Assembly: GCF_000337335.1 (NCBI RefSeq)
Contig: NZ_AOJN01000049.1
Location: forward strand, 339,885-403,884
From: Halorubrum distributum JCM 10118
GTDB lineage: Archaea; Halobacteriota; Halobacteria; Halobacteriales; Haloferacaceae
Direction of reading: 5' to 3'
Length of the DNA: 64,000 nucleotides
Part shown: piece after piece, positions 49,324 to 56,997 of the stretch
How positions within the stretch are numbered: the first letter of the stretch is position 1
How the letters are laid out: every line of letters begins with the position of its first letter
The notes under the pieces: generated by a model
Database searches by the model: none
Seen by the model: the letters and a program-made list of their open reading frames with translations, nothing else
What the model was told of the DNA's origin: nothing
Program-made: the position numbers and the translations under genes

Positions 49324-50100
49324 ATGACACGGGACACGATCGAGTTCGACGTCGACGACCGCGGCGTCGCGACGATCACCGTCGACCGACCGGAACAGCT
49401 CAACGCGCTCACCGCCGAGACGCTCGAAGCGATCGAGGACGCGCTCGACGAGGCCGCCGACCGCGACGCGCGCGTCCTCGTGATCGCCGGCGCGGGCGAC
49501 GAGGCGTTCGTCGCGGGCGCGGACATCTCGCACATGGTCGACCTCTCGACGCCCGAGGCGCAGGCGTACGCGGAACTCGGCCACCGCGTCGCGGACGCGA
49601 TCGAGACGTTCCCCGCGCCGACGGTCGCCGCGGTCGACGGCTACGCCTTCGGCGGGGGCTGCGAGCTCGCCTTGGCCTGTGACATGCGGGTCGCCGCCGA
49701 GAGCGCGGTCCTCGGACAGACGGAGATCGACCTCGGGATCATCCCGGGCTGGGGCGGTACCCAGCGGCTCCCGGCGCTCGTCGGCGACGAGGTCGCGCGC
49801 CGGCTGATCTTCCTCGGCGAGCGGATCGACGCCGAGGAGGCGGCCGAGGTCGGGTTCGTCGGCGAGGTCGTCGCCGACGCCGAGTTCGACGACCGGATCG
49901 ACGAGCTGGCCGGCGAGCTGGCCGCGAAGCCCGCGACCGCGCTGCGCGCCGCGAAGGAGGCGCTCAACGCGGCCGGCGAGGGGTCGGCGGCGACCGGGCT
50001 CGCCTTGGAGCGCCGGGCGTGGGCCGGCCTGTTCGGCACGCACGACCAGCGCGAGGGGATGGAGGCGTTCTTAGCGAAGCGCGAACCGGAGTTCGAGTAG
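49324..50100 (+). CDS. Enoyl-CoA hydratase/isomerase (crotonase) family protein
   Basis: This 258-residue protein has the crotonase signatures VTVDRPEQLNALTAET, FVAGADISHM (oxyanion-hole strand), AAVDGYAFGGGCELALACD, and LGIIPGWGGTQRLPALVG. The catalytic glutamates of hydratases occupy the ELALACD and TEIDLGI positions, so activity on an enoyl-CoA is likely, most probably in fatty-acid or amino-acid degradation. Its length and single domain match the family. It runs into the repeat element that starts at 50128 and has no co-directional metabolic partner next to it. Confidence 0.93.
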   Translation: MTRDTIEFDVDDRGVATITVDRPEQLNALTAETLEAIEDALDEAADRDARVLVIAGAGDEAFVAGADISHMVDLSTPEAQAYAELGHRVADAIETFPAPTVAAVDGYAFGGGCELALACDMRVAAESAVLGQTEIDLGIIPGWGGTQRLPALVGDEVARRLIFLGERIDAEEAAEVGFVGEVVADAEFDDRIDELAGELAAKPATALRAAKEALNAAGEGSAATGLALERRAWAGLFGTHDQREGMEAFLAKREPEFE

Positions 50101-50280
50101 CCGACATCCGACCGAATCGGAGCTGTTGTGCGGTGGCGCGTGCCTGCGAGCGGCCGCCATCGGCGGCCGCGAAGCCAGCACGCGCGAGGGGGTCGGCCGG
50201 TCGGAGCGAAGCGGAGACCGGCCGACGAGGCTGGGGAGGTGAGAGGTGCGGTCGCTGTGCGGGGGCGGGACTCAAAGGGG

Positions 50281-50376
50281 CAGCCGCGAGGACGCCGCAG
50301 ACGACGTAAGCACCGCAGGGAGCGAACGAAGTGAGCGACCGAGGAGCGCAACGAGTGTGCGGCGTCCTCGCGGCTG
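50281..50376 (+). mobile_element. MITE-like insertion with perfect 19-bp terminal inverted repeats
   Basis: CAGCCGCGAGGACGCCGCA (50281-50299) and TGCGGCGTCCTCGCGGCTG (50358-50376) are exact complements around 58 bases of sequence. In the right copy of the element the flanks AAAGGGG and CTGGGGC are joined directly, so about 93 bases were inserted (or lost) here. There is no open frame, so mobility would need a transposase in trans. It can also form a strong RNA hairpin. Confidence 0.65.
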
Positions 50377-50640
50377 GGGCTTTGGCGGTGTTCTTTGCCG
50401 ATCTACCAGCAACCATTTATAACCGAGCGGCTGGGGCTTTGGCGGTGTTCTTTGCCGATCTACCAGCAACCATTTATAACCGAGCGGCTGGGGCTTTGGC
50501 GGTGTTCTTTGTGGATCCACCAGCACCATTCATAACCGAGCGGCTGGGGCTTTGGCGGTGGTTGCGGTCGACTCGCAGTCAACTGTTTATAACTAAGCAG
50601 TTGGGGCTTTGGAAGCTGCCACCGTCAATTCGCAGCCATT
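50370..50640 (+). repeat. Tandem array of five 57-bp units, each with a TATA-like box
   Basis: Units start with GCGGCTGGGGCTTTGG at 50370, 50427, 50484 and 50540; the fifth, diverged, starts at 50597. The period is 57 (one interval is 56). Units 1 and 2 are nearly identical. TTTATAA occurs at 50416-50422, 50473-50479 and 50586-50592, and TTCATAA at 50529-50535. The array reads without stops on the minus strand only because 57 is a multiple of three. Confidence 0.9.
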
Positions 50641-50686
50641 CACCTACCGTGCGATCGCGGTCCACGGAGCCCGGGGATCGCCACGC

Positions 50687-50694
50687 TTTATTAA
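50687..50694 (+). promoter_or_regulatory. TATA box of the phosphoribosyltransferase gene
   Basis: TTTATTAA lies 21-28 bases before the ATG at 50715, matching a leaderless haloarchaeal promoter. It is separate from the TATA-like boxes inside the repeat array. Confidence 0.6.
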
Positions 50695-50714
50695 TCCGCC
50701 CGAGTACCGGCGAC

Positions 50715-51284
50715 ATGGACCAGTTGCGGCAGTCGCTCCTCGACGCGCCGATCATCGAGAAAGGCGAGTACCAGTACTTCGTCCACCCGATCAGCGACGG
50801 CGTCCCCATGCTCGAACCGGAGCTGCTCCGGGAGATCGTCATCCGGATCATCCGGAAGGCGGAGCTGGAGAACGTCGACAAGATCGTCACCCCCGCCGCG
50901 ATGGGGATCCACATCTCCACCGCGCTTTCGCTGATGACCGACATCCCCCTCGTCGTCATCCGAAAGCGCCAGTACGGCCTCGACGGCGAGGTCCCGCTGT
51001 TCCAGGAGACCGGTTACTCGGAGTCGGAGATGTACATCAACGACGTCGAGGAGGGCGACCGCGTGCTCGTGCTCGACGACGTGCTCTCGACGGGCGGCAC
51101 GATGAAGGCCATCCTCGACGCGCTCACCGACGAGGTCGGCGCGGAGGTCGTCGACGTCGTCGCCGTGATCAAGAAGGCGGGCGAGAACGAGCTCGACGAG
51201 ACCGACTACAACGTGAAGACGCTGATCAACGTCACCGTCGATGACGGCGAGGTCGTCGTCGTCGACGCCCAGGGCGACGAATAA
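50715..51284 (+). CDS. hpt: Hypoxanthine/guanine phosphoribosyltransferase
   Basis: About 189 residues from the ATG at 50715. The PRPP-binding motif [14 protein letters not shown] is clear, and the N-terminal [15 protein letters not shown] and [15 protein letters not shown] patterns match the archaeal hypoxanthine/guanine type. Its length is normal for the family. It salvages purine bases to IMP and GMP. The gene stands alone between two inverted repeat elements, with its own TATA box. It could be confused with an adenine phosphoribosyltransferase, but the archaeal Hpt fold fits better. Confidence 0.9.
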   Translation: MDQLRQSLLDAPIIEKGEYQYFVHPISDGVPMLEPELLREIVIRIIRKAELENVDKIVTPAAMGIHISTALSLMTDIPLVVIRKRQYGLDGEVPLFQETGYSESEMYINDVEEGDRVLVLDDVLSTGGTMKAILDALTDEVGAEVVDVVAVIKKAGENELDETDYNVKTLINVTVDDGEVVVVDAQGDE

Positions 51285-51331
51285 GTCGGTATCCGTAGAT
51301 CGGTGGGGACCACCGCTAAATCTCAACTAGC

Positions 51332-51548
51332 CCGTTTATAAACAGTCGATAACCGATCGACAGCGAACAGCGCCAAAGCCCCAGCCCCTTTGAGTCCCGC
51401 CCCGCACAGCAACCGCAGCCTCACGCCACCCCAGCCTCGCCGTTCGCTCCGGGCTCCCTTCGGTCGCCCGTCGCTCACGGCGTCCCTCGCACGCGCTCCT
51501 CGCGGCCGCCGAGGGCGGCCGCTCGCAGGCGCGCGCCAACCGCACCGC
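51332..51548 (-). repeat. Right copy of the GC-rich repeat element (inverted, one 57-bp unit)
   Basis: Read on the minus strand this copy has the same GC-rich body with a GCGGCCGCC-CTC-GGCGGCCGC hairpin, then CGGGACTCAAAGGGG (complement at 51385-51399), then one 57-bp unit (51332-51388) with TTTATAA at 51335-51341. It lacks the 93-bp insertion and the tandem expansion. It faces the left copy across the hpt gene. Confidence 0.8.
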
Positions 51549-51612
51549 CTCGGAACACTCTGTGGACCCCGTCTCCAGAAAACCTATTTTCGAACTCCAG
51601 ATGATCGGACAC

Positions 51613-51825
51613 ATGGACCCCGTACTCGCGGTCTTCCTCCTCGCAATGGGAGTTCCGAACGCGCTGTGGCCGTACAAGTTCGCGAGATTCGAAGAACAGA
51701 TGGACTCGATCGGGAGCAAGCGGTCGTGGTCCGAGGTCGAACCCGCGGACTGGAAGGTGACGCTCACCCGCGTCGTGGGGGTCGGAATGGCCCTTTTCGG
51801 GCTCGCAGGTCTGGTCGCCGGCTAA
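51613..51825 (+). CDS. Small membrane protein (DUF6199-like)
   Basis: About 70 residues from the ATG at 51613; earlier in-frame ATGs at 51562 and 51601 are possible. Two membrane segments (LAVFLLAMGVPNALWP and TRVVGVGMALFGLAGLV) flank a charged loop. The pattern 'P-x-x-x-W-P-Y-K-F' plus a later W-S-E-V is like the small proteins called DUF6199. No function is known. It lies directly beyond the right repeat copy. Confidence 0.7.
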   Translation: MDPVLAVFLLAMGVPNALWPYKFARFEEQMDSIGSKRSWSEVEPADWKVTLTRVVGVGMALFGLAGLVAG

Positions 51826-51894
51826 AAACGAGCGGCCGCCACGCGATCGGTTTATAAACCCCGCGCCGCCCCTCGTCGCTGCCGGGCGCGGGCG

Positions 51895-51903
51895 CCTTTT
51901 ATG
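51895..51903 (+). promoter_or_regulatory. TATA-like box before the DJ-1/PfpI gene
   Basis: CCTTTTATG lies 27-35 bases before the ATG at 51930, as expected for a leaderless transcript. A palindromic GGTTTATAAACC (51849-51860) is further upstream and could be a second promoter or a regulator site. Confidence 0.45.
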
Positions 51904-51929
51904 TCGAGGTCGCGAATGGTGGGGTACAC

Positions 51930-52607
51930 ATGACTAGCGCACTGTTCGTCGTGAGCGAAGAGGGCTACTGGGCCGAGGAGTGTATCGAGCCGCTGACGAC
52001 GCTCGAATCCGAGGGCGTCGACGTGACCGTCGCGACCCCGTCCGGGTCGCCGCCGGTCGTCGACGAGCGCTCGCTCGACCCCGAGGCCGCCGGAGGCGAG
52101 GAGCGGGTCGCGGAGCTCCGCGAGGTCGACGAGGAGCATCCCGAGCTCAACGACCCCGAGCCGATCTCGACGGTCGCCGCCGCCGACTACGACGCGGTCG
52201 TCTTCCCCGGCGGGCACGGCACCGTCTGGGACGTGAACCAGGACCGCCACGCCCGCCAGCTGCTGCTCGACGCGGTCGCGGGCGAGGCTGGCGTCGCGCT
52301 CGTCGTCTGTCACGCGGTCGGCATCCTCGCGTTCACGAACGAGGCCGACGGGACGCCGCTCGTCGAGGACCGCGCTATCACCGGGTTCCCCAACGAGTGG
52401 GAGGCGGACATCGTCGACGAGTACGACGTGATGCCCGACGGCCGCAAGCTCCCGTACTGGGTCGAAGACGAGGTCGTCCTCGCGGGCGCCGAGTTCGACG
52501 CAGAGCTCGACGCCGACACCAGCGTCACGGTCGACGGCGACCTGATCACCGCCCGCGGCCCGGGCTCGTCGGCGGCCGCGGCCGCGACGCTGCTCGACGA
52601 GCTGTAG
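51930..52607 (+). CDS. DJ-1/PfpI-family protein (class I amidotransferase-like fold)
   Basis: This 225-residue protein has EEGYWAEECIEPLTTL at the start, the AVVFPGGHGTVWDV strand-turn, and the nucleophile elbow VALVVCHAVGIL with Cys-His. Its layout, including the later GFPNEWEADIVDEYDVMP, resembles Hsp31/HchA-like members, which act as glyoxalases or stress chaperones. No amidase partner gene is adjacent. Leaderless promoter spacing supports the start. The exact activity is not known. Confidence 0.88.
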   Translation: MTSALFVVSEEGYWAEECIEPLTTLESEGVDVTVATPSGSPPVVDERSLDPEAAGGEERVAELREVDEEHPELNDPEPISTVAAADYDAVVFPGGHGTVWDVNQDRHARQLLLDAVAGEAGVALVVCHAVGILAFTNEADGTPLVEDRAITGFPNEWEADIVDEYDVMPDGRKLPYWVEDEVVLAGAEFDAELDADTSVTVDGDLITARGPGSSAAAAATLLDEL

Positions 52608-52632
52608 GCGCCCGACCGGCTTTCGGGCCTTC

Positions 52633-52941
52633 TCAACGGATCACGAACGCCGGCTCCTCGATCCGCTCGCTCTTACACTCGGGACACCGCGAGGGCTCGT
52701 TGACCGGGTCGTCGAAGGCGTCGAACCCGCACTCCCGACAGGTCGGCGGCGCGACGAGGAACTCCTCGTCGGCCCCGCCGTCGCCTTCTTCGGATCCGCT
52801 CTCGTCGGCGACCGACCGCGAGACGTGTTCGAGGTGTTCGTACACGGTCGGCGTCGGCAGCGACAGCGTCGCCGCGAGGTCGCTCGCCGTCCGCGGCTCC
52901 TCCCGGAGCGCGTCGGCGATCCGCTGGCGGGTCGTCTCCAT
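52633..52941 (-). CDS. HTH transcriptional regulator with zinc ribbon
   Basis: About 102 residues from the ATG at 52939-52941; the in-frame extension upstream is arginine-rich and unlikely. The N-terminal half has a winged-helix pattern, TTRQRIADALREEPRTASDLAATLSLPTPTVYEHL, described as ArsR/MarR-like with a 'T-A-S-D-L-A' turn. The C-terminal half has CRECGFDAFDD and CPECKSERIEE, a four-cysteine zinc ribbon. It is a typical small haloarchaeal regulator, perhaps redox- or metal-sensing. It is convergent with the DJ-1-like gene (25 bases between stops), so its targets are not obvious. Confidence 0.85.
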   Translation of the reverse strand: METTRQRIADALREEPRTASDLAATLSLPTPTVYEHLEHVSRSVADESGSEEGDGGADEEFLVAPPTCRECGFDAFDDPVNEPSRCPECKSERIEEPAFVIR

Positions 52942-53071
52942 GGACGGCCTTCGACGGCGACGAGCAAAACCGTCGGGGATCGTGACGCCGGCAGTTCGCA
53001 CCGACGCCGCGAGCCACTCGACCGATGACGCGGGCGCAAGAAGTATGTCACCGGGGTGAGACGGGGAGCGT

Positions 53072-54046
53072 ATGAAAGCCGTCGTACTCGCGGGTGGCTA
53101 CGCGACCAGGCTCTGGCCGATCACCGAACACCGGCCGAAGATGTTCCTCCCGGTGGGGGACAACACCGTCATCGACGAGATATTCGAGGACTTGGAGGCC
53201 GACGACCGCGTCGACGAGGTGTTCGTCTCGACCAACGAGCGCTTCGCCGACACGTTCGCGGCGTACCTCGACGACAGCCCCTTCGAGAAGCCGACCCTGT
53301 CGGTCGAGGAGACCGTCGAGGAGGACGAGAAGTTCGGCGTCGTGGGGGCGCTCGAACAGCTCGTCGAGCGCGAGGGGGTCGACGACGACCTCATCGTCGT
53401 CGCCGGCGACAACATGATCAGCTTCGATCTGGGCGACTTCGCCGACTTCTTCGAGGACAAGGGGACGCCGACGCTGGCGGCCTACGACGTCGGCGACCGC
53501 GAGCGCGCGAAGTCGTACGGGCTCGTCCAGCTCGACGGCGACGAGGTGATCGACTTCCAGGAGAAGCCCGACGACCCGGAGTCGACGCTCGTCTCCATCG
53601 CCTGCTACGCGTTCCCCGCCGAGACGCTCCCGAAGCTCACGACCTACCTCGAAGACGGCGAGAACCCCGACGAGCCCGGCTGGTTCCTCCAGTGGCTCCA
53701 AGAGCGCGGGCCGGTCAACGCGTACACCTTCGACGGCGCGTGGTTCGACATCGGCACCGCCGACAGCTACCTCGACGCGGTCGAGTACGCCCTCGACGGC
53801 GGGACGCTCGTCGCCGACGACGCGACCGTCGAGAACTCCGATTTGGGCGACGTGGTCCACGTCATGTCGGGCGCGACGGTGACGGACTCGACGCTCGACC
53901 GCGCCGTCGTCTTCGAGGACGCGACGATCACCGACTCGAAGATCAGCAAATCGGTAATCGACGAGGGCGTTACGCTGGAGAACGTGGATCTCACCGGCGC
54001 GCTGATCGGCTCGTACACCTCGATCACCGAGGGCGACGACTTTTAA
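53072..54046 (+). CDS. NDP-sugar nucleotidyltransferase (AglF/RmlA-like)
   Basis: This 324-residue protein starts MKAVVLAGGYATRLWPITEHRPKMFLPV, described as G-G-x-x-T-R-L plus the RPKM position of glucose-1-phosphate nucleotidyltransferases. VVAGDNMISFDL is the metal-binding strand, and hexapeptide-like repeats (VENSDLGDVVHVMSGATV) end the protein. It is the fourth protein of this superfamily in the window. Related archaeal enzymes supply UDP- or dTDP-sugars to N-glycosylation. The substrate is not determined; no glycosylation genes are next to it. Confidence 0.9.
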   Translation: MKAVVLAGGYATRLWPITEHRPKMFLPVGDNTVIDEIFEDLEADDRVDEVFVSTNERFADTFAAYLDDSPFEKPTLSVEETVEEDEKFGVVGALEQLVEREGVDDDLIVVAGDNMISFDLGDFADFFEDKGTPTLAAYDVGDRERAKSYGLVQLDGDEVIDFQEKPDDPESTLVSIACYAFPAETLPKLTTYLEDGENPDEPGWFLQWLQERGPVNAYTFDGAWFDIGTADSYLDAVEYALDGGTLVADDATVENSDLGDVVHVMSGATVTDSTLDRAVVFEDATITDSKISKSVIDEGVTLENVDLTGALIGSYTSITEGDDF

Positions 54047-54076
54047 GCCGCGCCGGTCCGCGGCGCCCTCCGGCTG

Positions 54077-54298
54077 TCAGCCGCCGTCGACTGCGCCGTC
54101 GGTCCCGGCCTGCGCGTGCGTGTGGTGGTAGCAGTCAAACGCGGGGTCGCCGCCGTCCGTCGACGGGTGAAAACACACCCGTCGGTAGCGCTCGTTGTCG
54201 AGTAAGTTCGCCACGAACCCGTCGGTGTGCCGCGAGACCGACTCGTACGGGTCGCCGCAGGCGGGGCAGGTCGCCGGCGGATCGTCGGGGACGTACAT
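54077..54298 (-). CDS. Small zinc-finger protein
   Basis: This 73-residue protein has CPACGDPYESVSRH near the N-terminus and CFHPSTDGG plus FDCYHHTHAQ further on, giving Cys and His residues in zinc-binding spacing. It is acidic and shows no other domain. It is convergent with the nucleotidyltransferase gene, with 30 bases between stops. Function unknown. Confidence 0.75.
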   Translation of the reverse strand: MYVPDDPPATCPACGDPYESVSRHTDGFVANLLDNERYRRVCFHPSTDGGDPAFDCYHHTHAQAGTDGAVDGG

Positions 54299-54361
54299 GC
54301 TGTGTCGCGTCCGGAGCTACGGCTCCGAGTCGGAAAACGACCACGGCGATGCGCACCGAGT

Positions 54362-55828
54362 TCAGGAGCCGTTCGAGCCGTCGCCGCTCCCGCCCTCGAC
54401 GCCGAGCGCGTCGAACAGCTTCCGCCGGACCGCCTCCTCGGTGAGGTGGAGGAGCGTGTCGCGGTTCTCGCCGCTCGCCTCGATGCCGGTGAAGATACCG
54501 AGCGGGATCTCCAGCGACCCCTGCGTCGAGTGGCCGGCGGCGTCGCCCATCTCGGAGAACGCCTCGTCGAGGACGTTGCCGATGTTCAGCCGGATGTCCT
54601 TCGAGCGCGCCGCGAGGTAGATCTTCTCGTCGGCGATGCCCAGCACTGCCGTCGTCGTGATCCCCTCGAGGTTGAGGAGGTGCTGGGCGGCCTGCGCGAG
54701 CGCCTCGCGGTCGCGGATGAACCCGGCCGTCGAGAAGAGGTGACTGCCCTGGACCTCGCGGTTCTGGATCGCCTCCGCCAACACGTCCAGCGTCTCCGGG
54801 CTCATCGACGGCGACTCCACCTGCTCGAGCGTGTCGTGGTTCGCGAACGGGTGGAGGTACGCGGCGGCGGTCAGGTCCGCGGGCGTCGTGTCCCGCTTGA
54901 AGTCCAGCGTCTCGGCGCGGATCCCGTAGAGGAGCGCGGTCGCGACCGCCTCGGAGGGCGACTGGTCGAACTCCTGGAGGTACTTCGTGAGGATCGTCGA
55001 CGTCGAGGAGACGTTGGTCCGCACGTCGACGAAGCGCGCGTCGAACGGCACCTCTGCCTCCAGGTGGTCGAGGTAGATGTCGATCGCCACGTCGAGGTCG
55101 AGGTCCTCGGCGGCGGCCTTCGCGAGGTCGACCGCGGCGACCGTCTCGTACTCCGAGAGCGGCGGCGCTTCGCCGCGTTCGAGCAGGTCGATCCCGAGGA
55201 GGTTGACGAACGCCCGGTTCTCCTGATGGCCGACGTCGCCGGAGTAGACGATGTCGGCGTCGACGCCGAACGCCTCCGCGATCGCCTGAAGCGCGGTCGC
55301 GGACGCGATCGAGTCCGGCTCGGGGTTGTCGTGGGTGAGTATCGCCATCCGATCGCCGCCCTCCTCGATTATCTCCGCGAGCTGGCGGGCCATGTACTCC
55401 AGCTCGCCCGTCTCCAGCGACTGGAGCGCGCTGTCGGCGATCACCGTCGAGGGGTTGATCACCACGTCGGCGCCGCGCTCGCGCAGCTCGTCCTCGCTGA
55501 CGGGGTCCGACGCCCGGACGACGACGTAGTGGTCGCCGCCGGTCTCCCTGACCGCGGAGACGGCCGCCTTGTTCGCCTCCACGTCGCTCGCGAGGATCAA
55601 CACGATGTCGCGGTCGTCGAGCTCGTCGACGACGTCGGGCTCGGCGATGTCCTGGACGCGCGCGTTGAGGTCCTGGTCCCGGAGCGCCTCGACCCGGCTC
55701 TCGTCGCGGTCGAGGATGAGGACGTCCTTCCCGCGCTCGGTCAGTTCCTCAGCGACGGCGTGCCCGACGCTCCCACAGCCGAGGATCGCGTACCGGGTCC
55801 GCGCGGATCCGGATGCCCCACTACTCAT
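54362..55828 (-). CDS. TrkA-N/DHH-domain phosphoesterase-like protein
   Basis: This 488-residue protein joins two modules. Residues about 10-145 form a Rossmann RCK/TrkA-N domain with RYAILGCGSVGHAVAEEL and ILILASDVEANK. Residues about 160-350 form a DHH-type phosphoesterase with AILTHDNPEPDSIASATAL and a later VDVRTNVSSTSTIL. The motif that gives the family its name appears as D-H-L (YLDHLEAE), so the second histidine is missing. A C-terminal DHHA1-like domain with EGITTTAVLGIADEK and GDAAGHSTQGSLEIP follows. The architecture suggests a nucleotide-regulated phosphodiesterase, perhaps for cyclic dinucleotides or nanoRNA. Activity is uncertain because of the altered motif. Confidence 0.9.
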   Translation of the reverse strand: MSSGASGSARTRYAILGCGSVGHAVAEELTERGKDVLILDRDESRVEALRDQDLNARVQDIAEPDVVDELDDRDIVLILASDVEANKAAVSAVRETGGDHYVVVRASDPVSEDELRERGADVVINPSTVIADSALQSLETGELEYMARQLAEIIEEGGDRMAILTHDNPEPDSIASATALQAIAEAFGVDADIVYSGDVGHQENRAFVNLLGIDLLERGEAPPLSEYETVAAVDLAKAAAEDLDLDVAIDIYLDHLEAEVPFDARFVDVRTNVSSTSTILTKYLQEFDQSPSEAVATALLYGIRAETLDFKRDTTPADLTAAAYLHPFANHDTLEQVESPSMSPETLDVLAEAIQNREVQGSHLFSTAGFIRDREALAQAAQHLLNLEGITTTAVLGIADEKIYLAARSKDIRLNIGNVLDEAFSEMGDAAGHSTQGSLEIPLGIFTGIEASGENRDTLLHLTEEAVRRKLFDALGVEGGSGDGSNGS

Positions 55829-56008
55829 TGAAGGGATTTCCGCGGCACGACACTTAACGAGTGCGCTCTCGCGGTCCCGCGACCTCGCGGGAGCCGCGGA
55901 GTCCGTCGGTTCCGGTCGTCGGACCGTCTCCGGACCGAGACGGTCCCGTCGCGCTCGTGCGATTCGGATGCCGCTACGGAACCGCCAGCGTGGTCGAATG
56001 AAAAGGCC

Positions 56009-56016
56009 TTTTACCG
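56009..56016 (+). promoter_or_regulatory. TATA-like box for tRNA-Lys
   Basis: CTTTTACC lies about 23-30 bases before the first base of the tRNA (56039), the expected position for an archaeal tRNA promoter. Confidence 0.5.
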
Positions 56017-56038
56017 TGACAGGGATACGGTCTCGTGA

Positions 56039-56112
56039 GGGCCGGTAGCTCAGTTAGGGAGAGCGACGGACTCTTAATCCGTCGGTCGCGTGTTCAAATC
56101 GCGCCCGGCCCG
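56039..56112 (+). tRNA. tRNA-Lys (CTT)
   Basis: Acceptor arms GGGCCGG (56039-56045) and CCGGCCC (56105-56111) pair perfectly, with discriminator G. The D-arm GCTCAGTT...GAGC, anticodon arm ACGGA-CTCTTAA-TCCGT (anticodon CTT) and T-arm GCGTG-TTCAAAT-CGCGC are all sound. No intron is present, and CCA is not encoded. It reads lysine AAG codons. Confidence 0.97.
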
Positions 56113-56193
56113 CTTTTAAGCCGCCTCGTGCTCGCCACGGGCACGACTCGTCCGACGCGACCTTTTATCTCCGCGCTCGCCGATCGGACGCCC

Positions 56194-56931
56194 ATGACTG
56201 ACCTCGACGGCGCGGCGGCGGTGATCACCGGCGCGAGCTCGGGAATCGGCGAAGCGACGGCGCACGCGCTCGCCGAGCGCGGCGCGAACCTCGTCCTCGT
56301 GGCGCGGCGGCGCGACGCGCTCGAATCGGTCGCGGAAGACGTGCGGTCCGAGCACGGCGTCGAGGCGGTCGTCGCCGACGGCGACGTCCGCGAGTCGACG
56401 ACGTCGGCGGCGGCGGTCGAGGCCGCGGTCGAGGCGTTCGGCGGCCTGGACGTCGCCGTCGTCAACGCGGGGCTCGCCCGCGGGAGCGACGTGGCGACGA
56501 TGACCGACGAGGAGTACTTCGCGATGCAGGAGACGAACGTCGACGGGGCGTTCTTCCTCACGCGCGAGGCGCTCCCGCATCTCAGGGAGAGCGAGGGGAC
56601 CCTCGTCGCCGTCGGCAGCTTCGCCGGGGAGTTCCCGCGATCGTTCAACCCCGTGTACGCCGCGACGAAGTGGTGGATCCGCGGGTTCGCGCACAGCGTC
56701 GCGGCGCAGGCCGGCGACGACGGCGTGGCGGTCTCGGTCGTCAACCCCTCGGAGGTCCGGACCGAGTTCGGCAGCGAGGAGGGGGAGCCGTTCGCGGAGC
56801 GGTTCGAGCCGGGCAGCGTCACCGAGCCGGCGGAGGTCGCCGAGGCCATCGCCTTCGCCGCGTCGCGGCCGGGATCGTCGGCCCACGAGATCGACCTCTA
56901 CCGCCGGGACAAGTACGCCGACACCATGTGA
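56194..56931 (+). CDS. Short-chain dehydrogenase/reductase (SDR)
   Basis: About 245 residues from the ATG at 56194, which has a CCTTTTATC box 24-33 bases upstream. It has the NAD(P)-binding VITGASSGIGEATAHAL (T-G-x3-G-x-G), the AVVNAGLARG strand (N-A-G), and the active site with Ser, VYAATKWWIRG (Tyr-x3-Lys). The NADP-preferring Arg pair (VARRRDAL) is present. This is the classical SDR layout, oxidising or reducing an alcohol or ketone. The substrate is unknown; it follows the tRNA gene on the same strand. Confidence 0.93.
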   Translation: MTDLDGAAAVITGASSGIGEATAHALAERGANLVLVARRRDALESVAEDVRSEHGVEAVVADGDVRESTTSAAAVEAAVEAFGGLDVAVVNAGLARGSDVATMTDEEYFAMQETNVDGAFFLTREALPHLRESEGTLVAVGSFAGEFPRSFNPVYAATKWWIRGFAHSVAAQAGDDGVAVSVVNPSEVRTEFGSEEGEPFAERFEPGSVTEPAEVAEAIAFAASRPGSSAHEIDLYRRDKYADTM

Positions 56932-56997
56932 GCGGGGAGAGCGGGACTGCGCGAGAGCGCGCCGATGTGGAACGTGACGACGGCGGAACGCGCCGGC

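Larger units (their letters stand above)
50128..50640 (+). repeat. Left copy of a GC-rich repeat element (with tandem array)
   Basis: The left copy has a GC-rich body with a GCGGCCGCC-ATC-GGCGGCCGC hairpin (50150-50170), then GAGGCTGGGG, then CGGGACTCAAAGGGG (50266-50280). A 93-bp insertion follows (50281-50373), then five 57-bp units (from 50370). The same blocks, in reverse orientation and with one unit only, form the right copy at 51332-51548. The two point at each other around the phosphoribosyltransferase gene. No protein is encoded here. Confidence 0.8.

Noticed and set aside
50272-50529. A minus-strand frame through the 57-bp array that encodes a repeated [12 protein letters not shown] peptide
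   Set aside because: It is open only because the unit length is a multiple of three. It has no plausible promoter and the units carry TATA-like boxes instead.
50370-50640. CRISPR array
   Set aside because: The units are directly joined with no unique spacers, and no cas gene is present.
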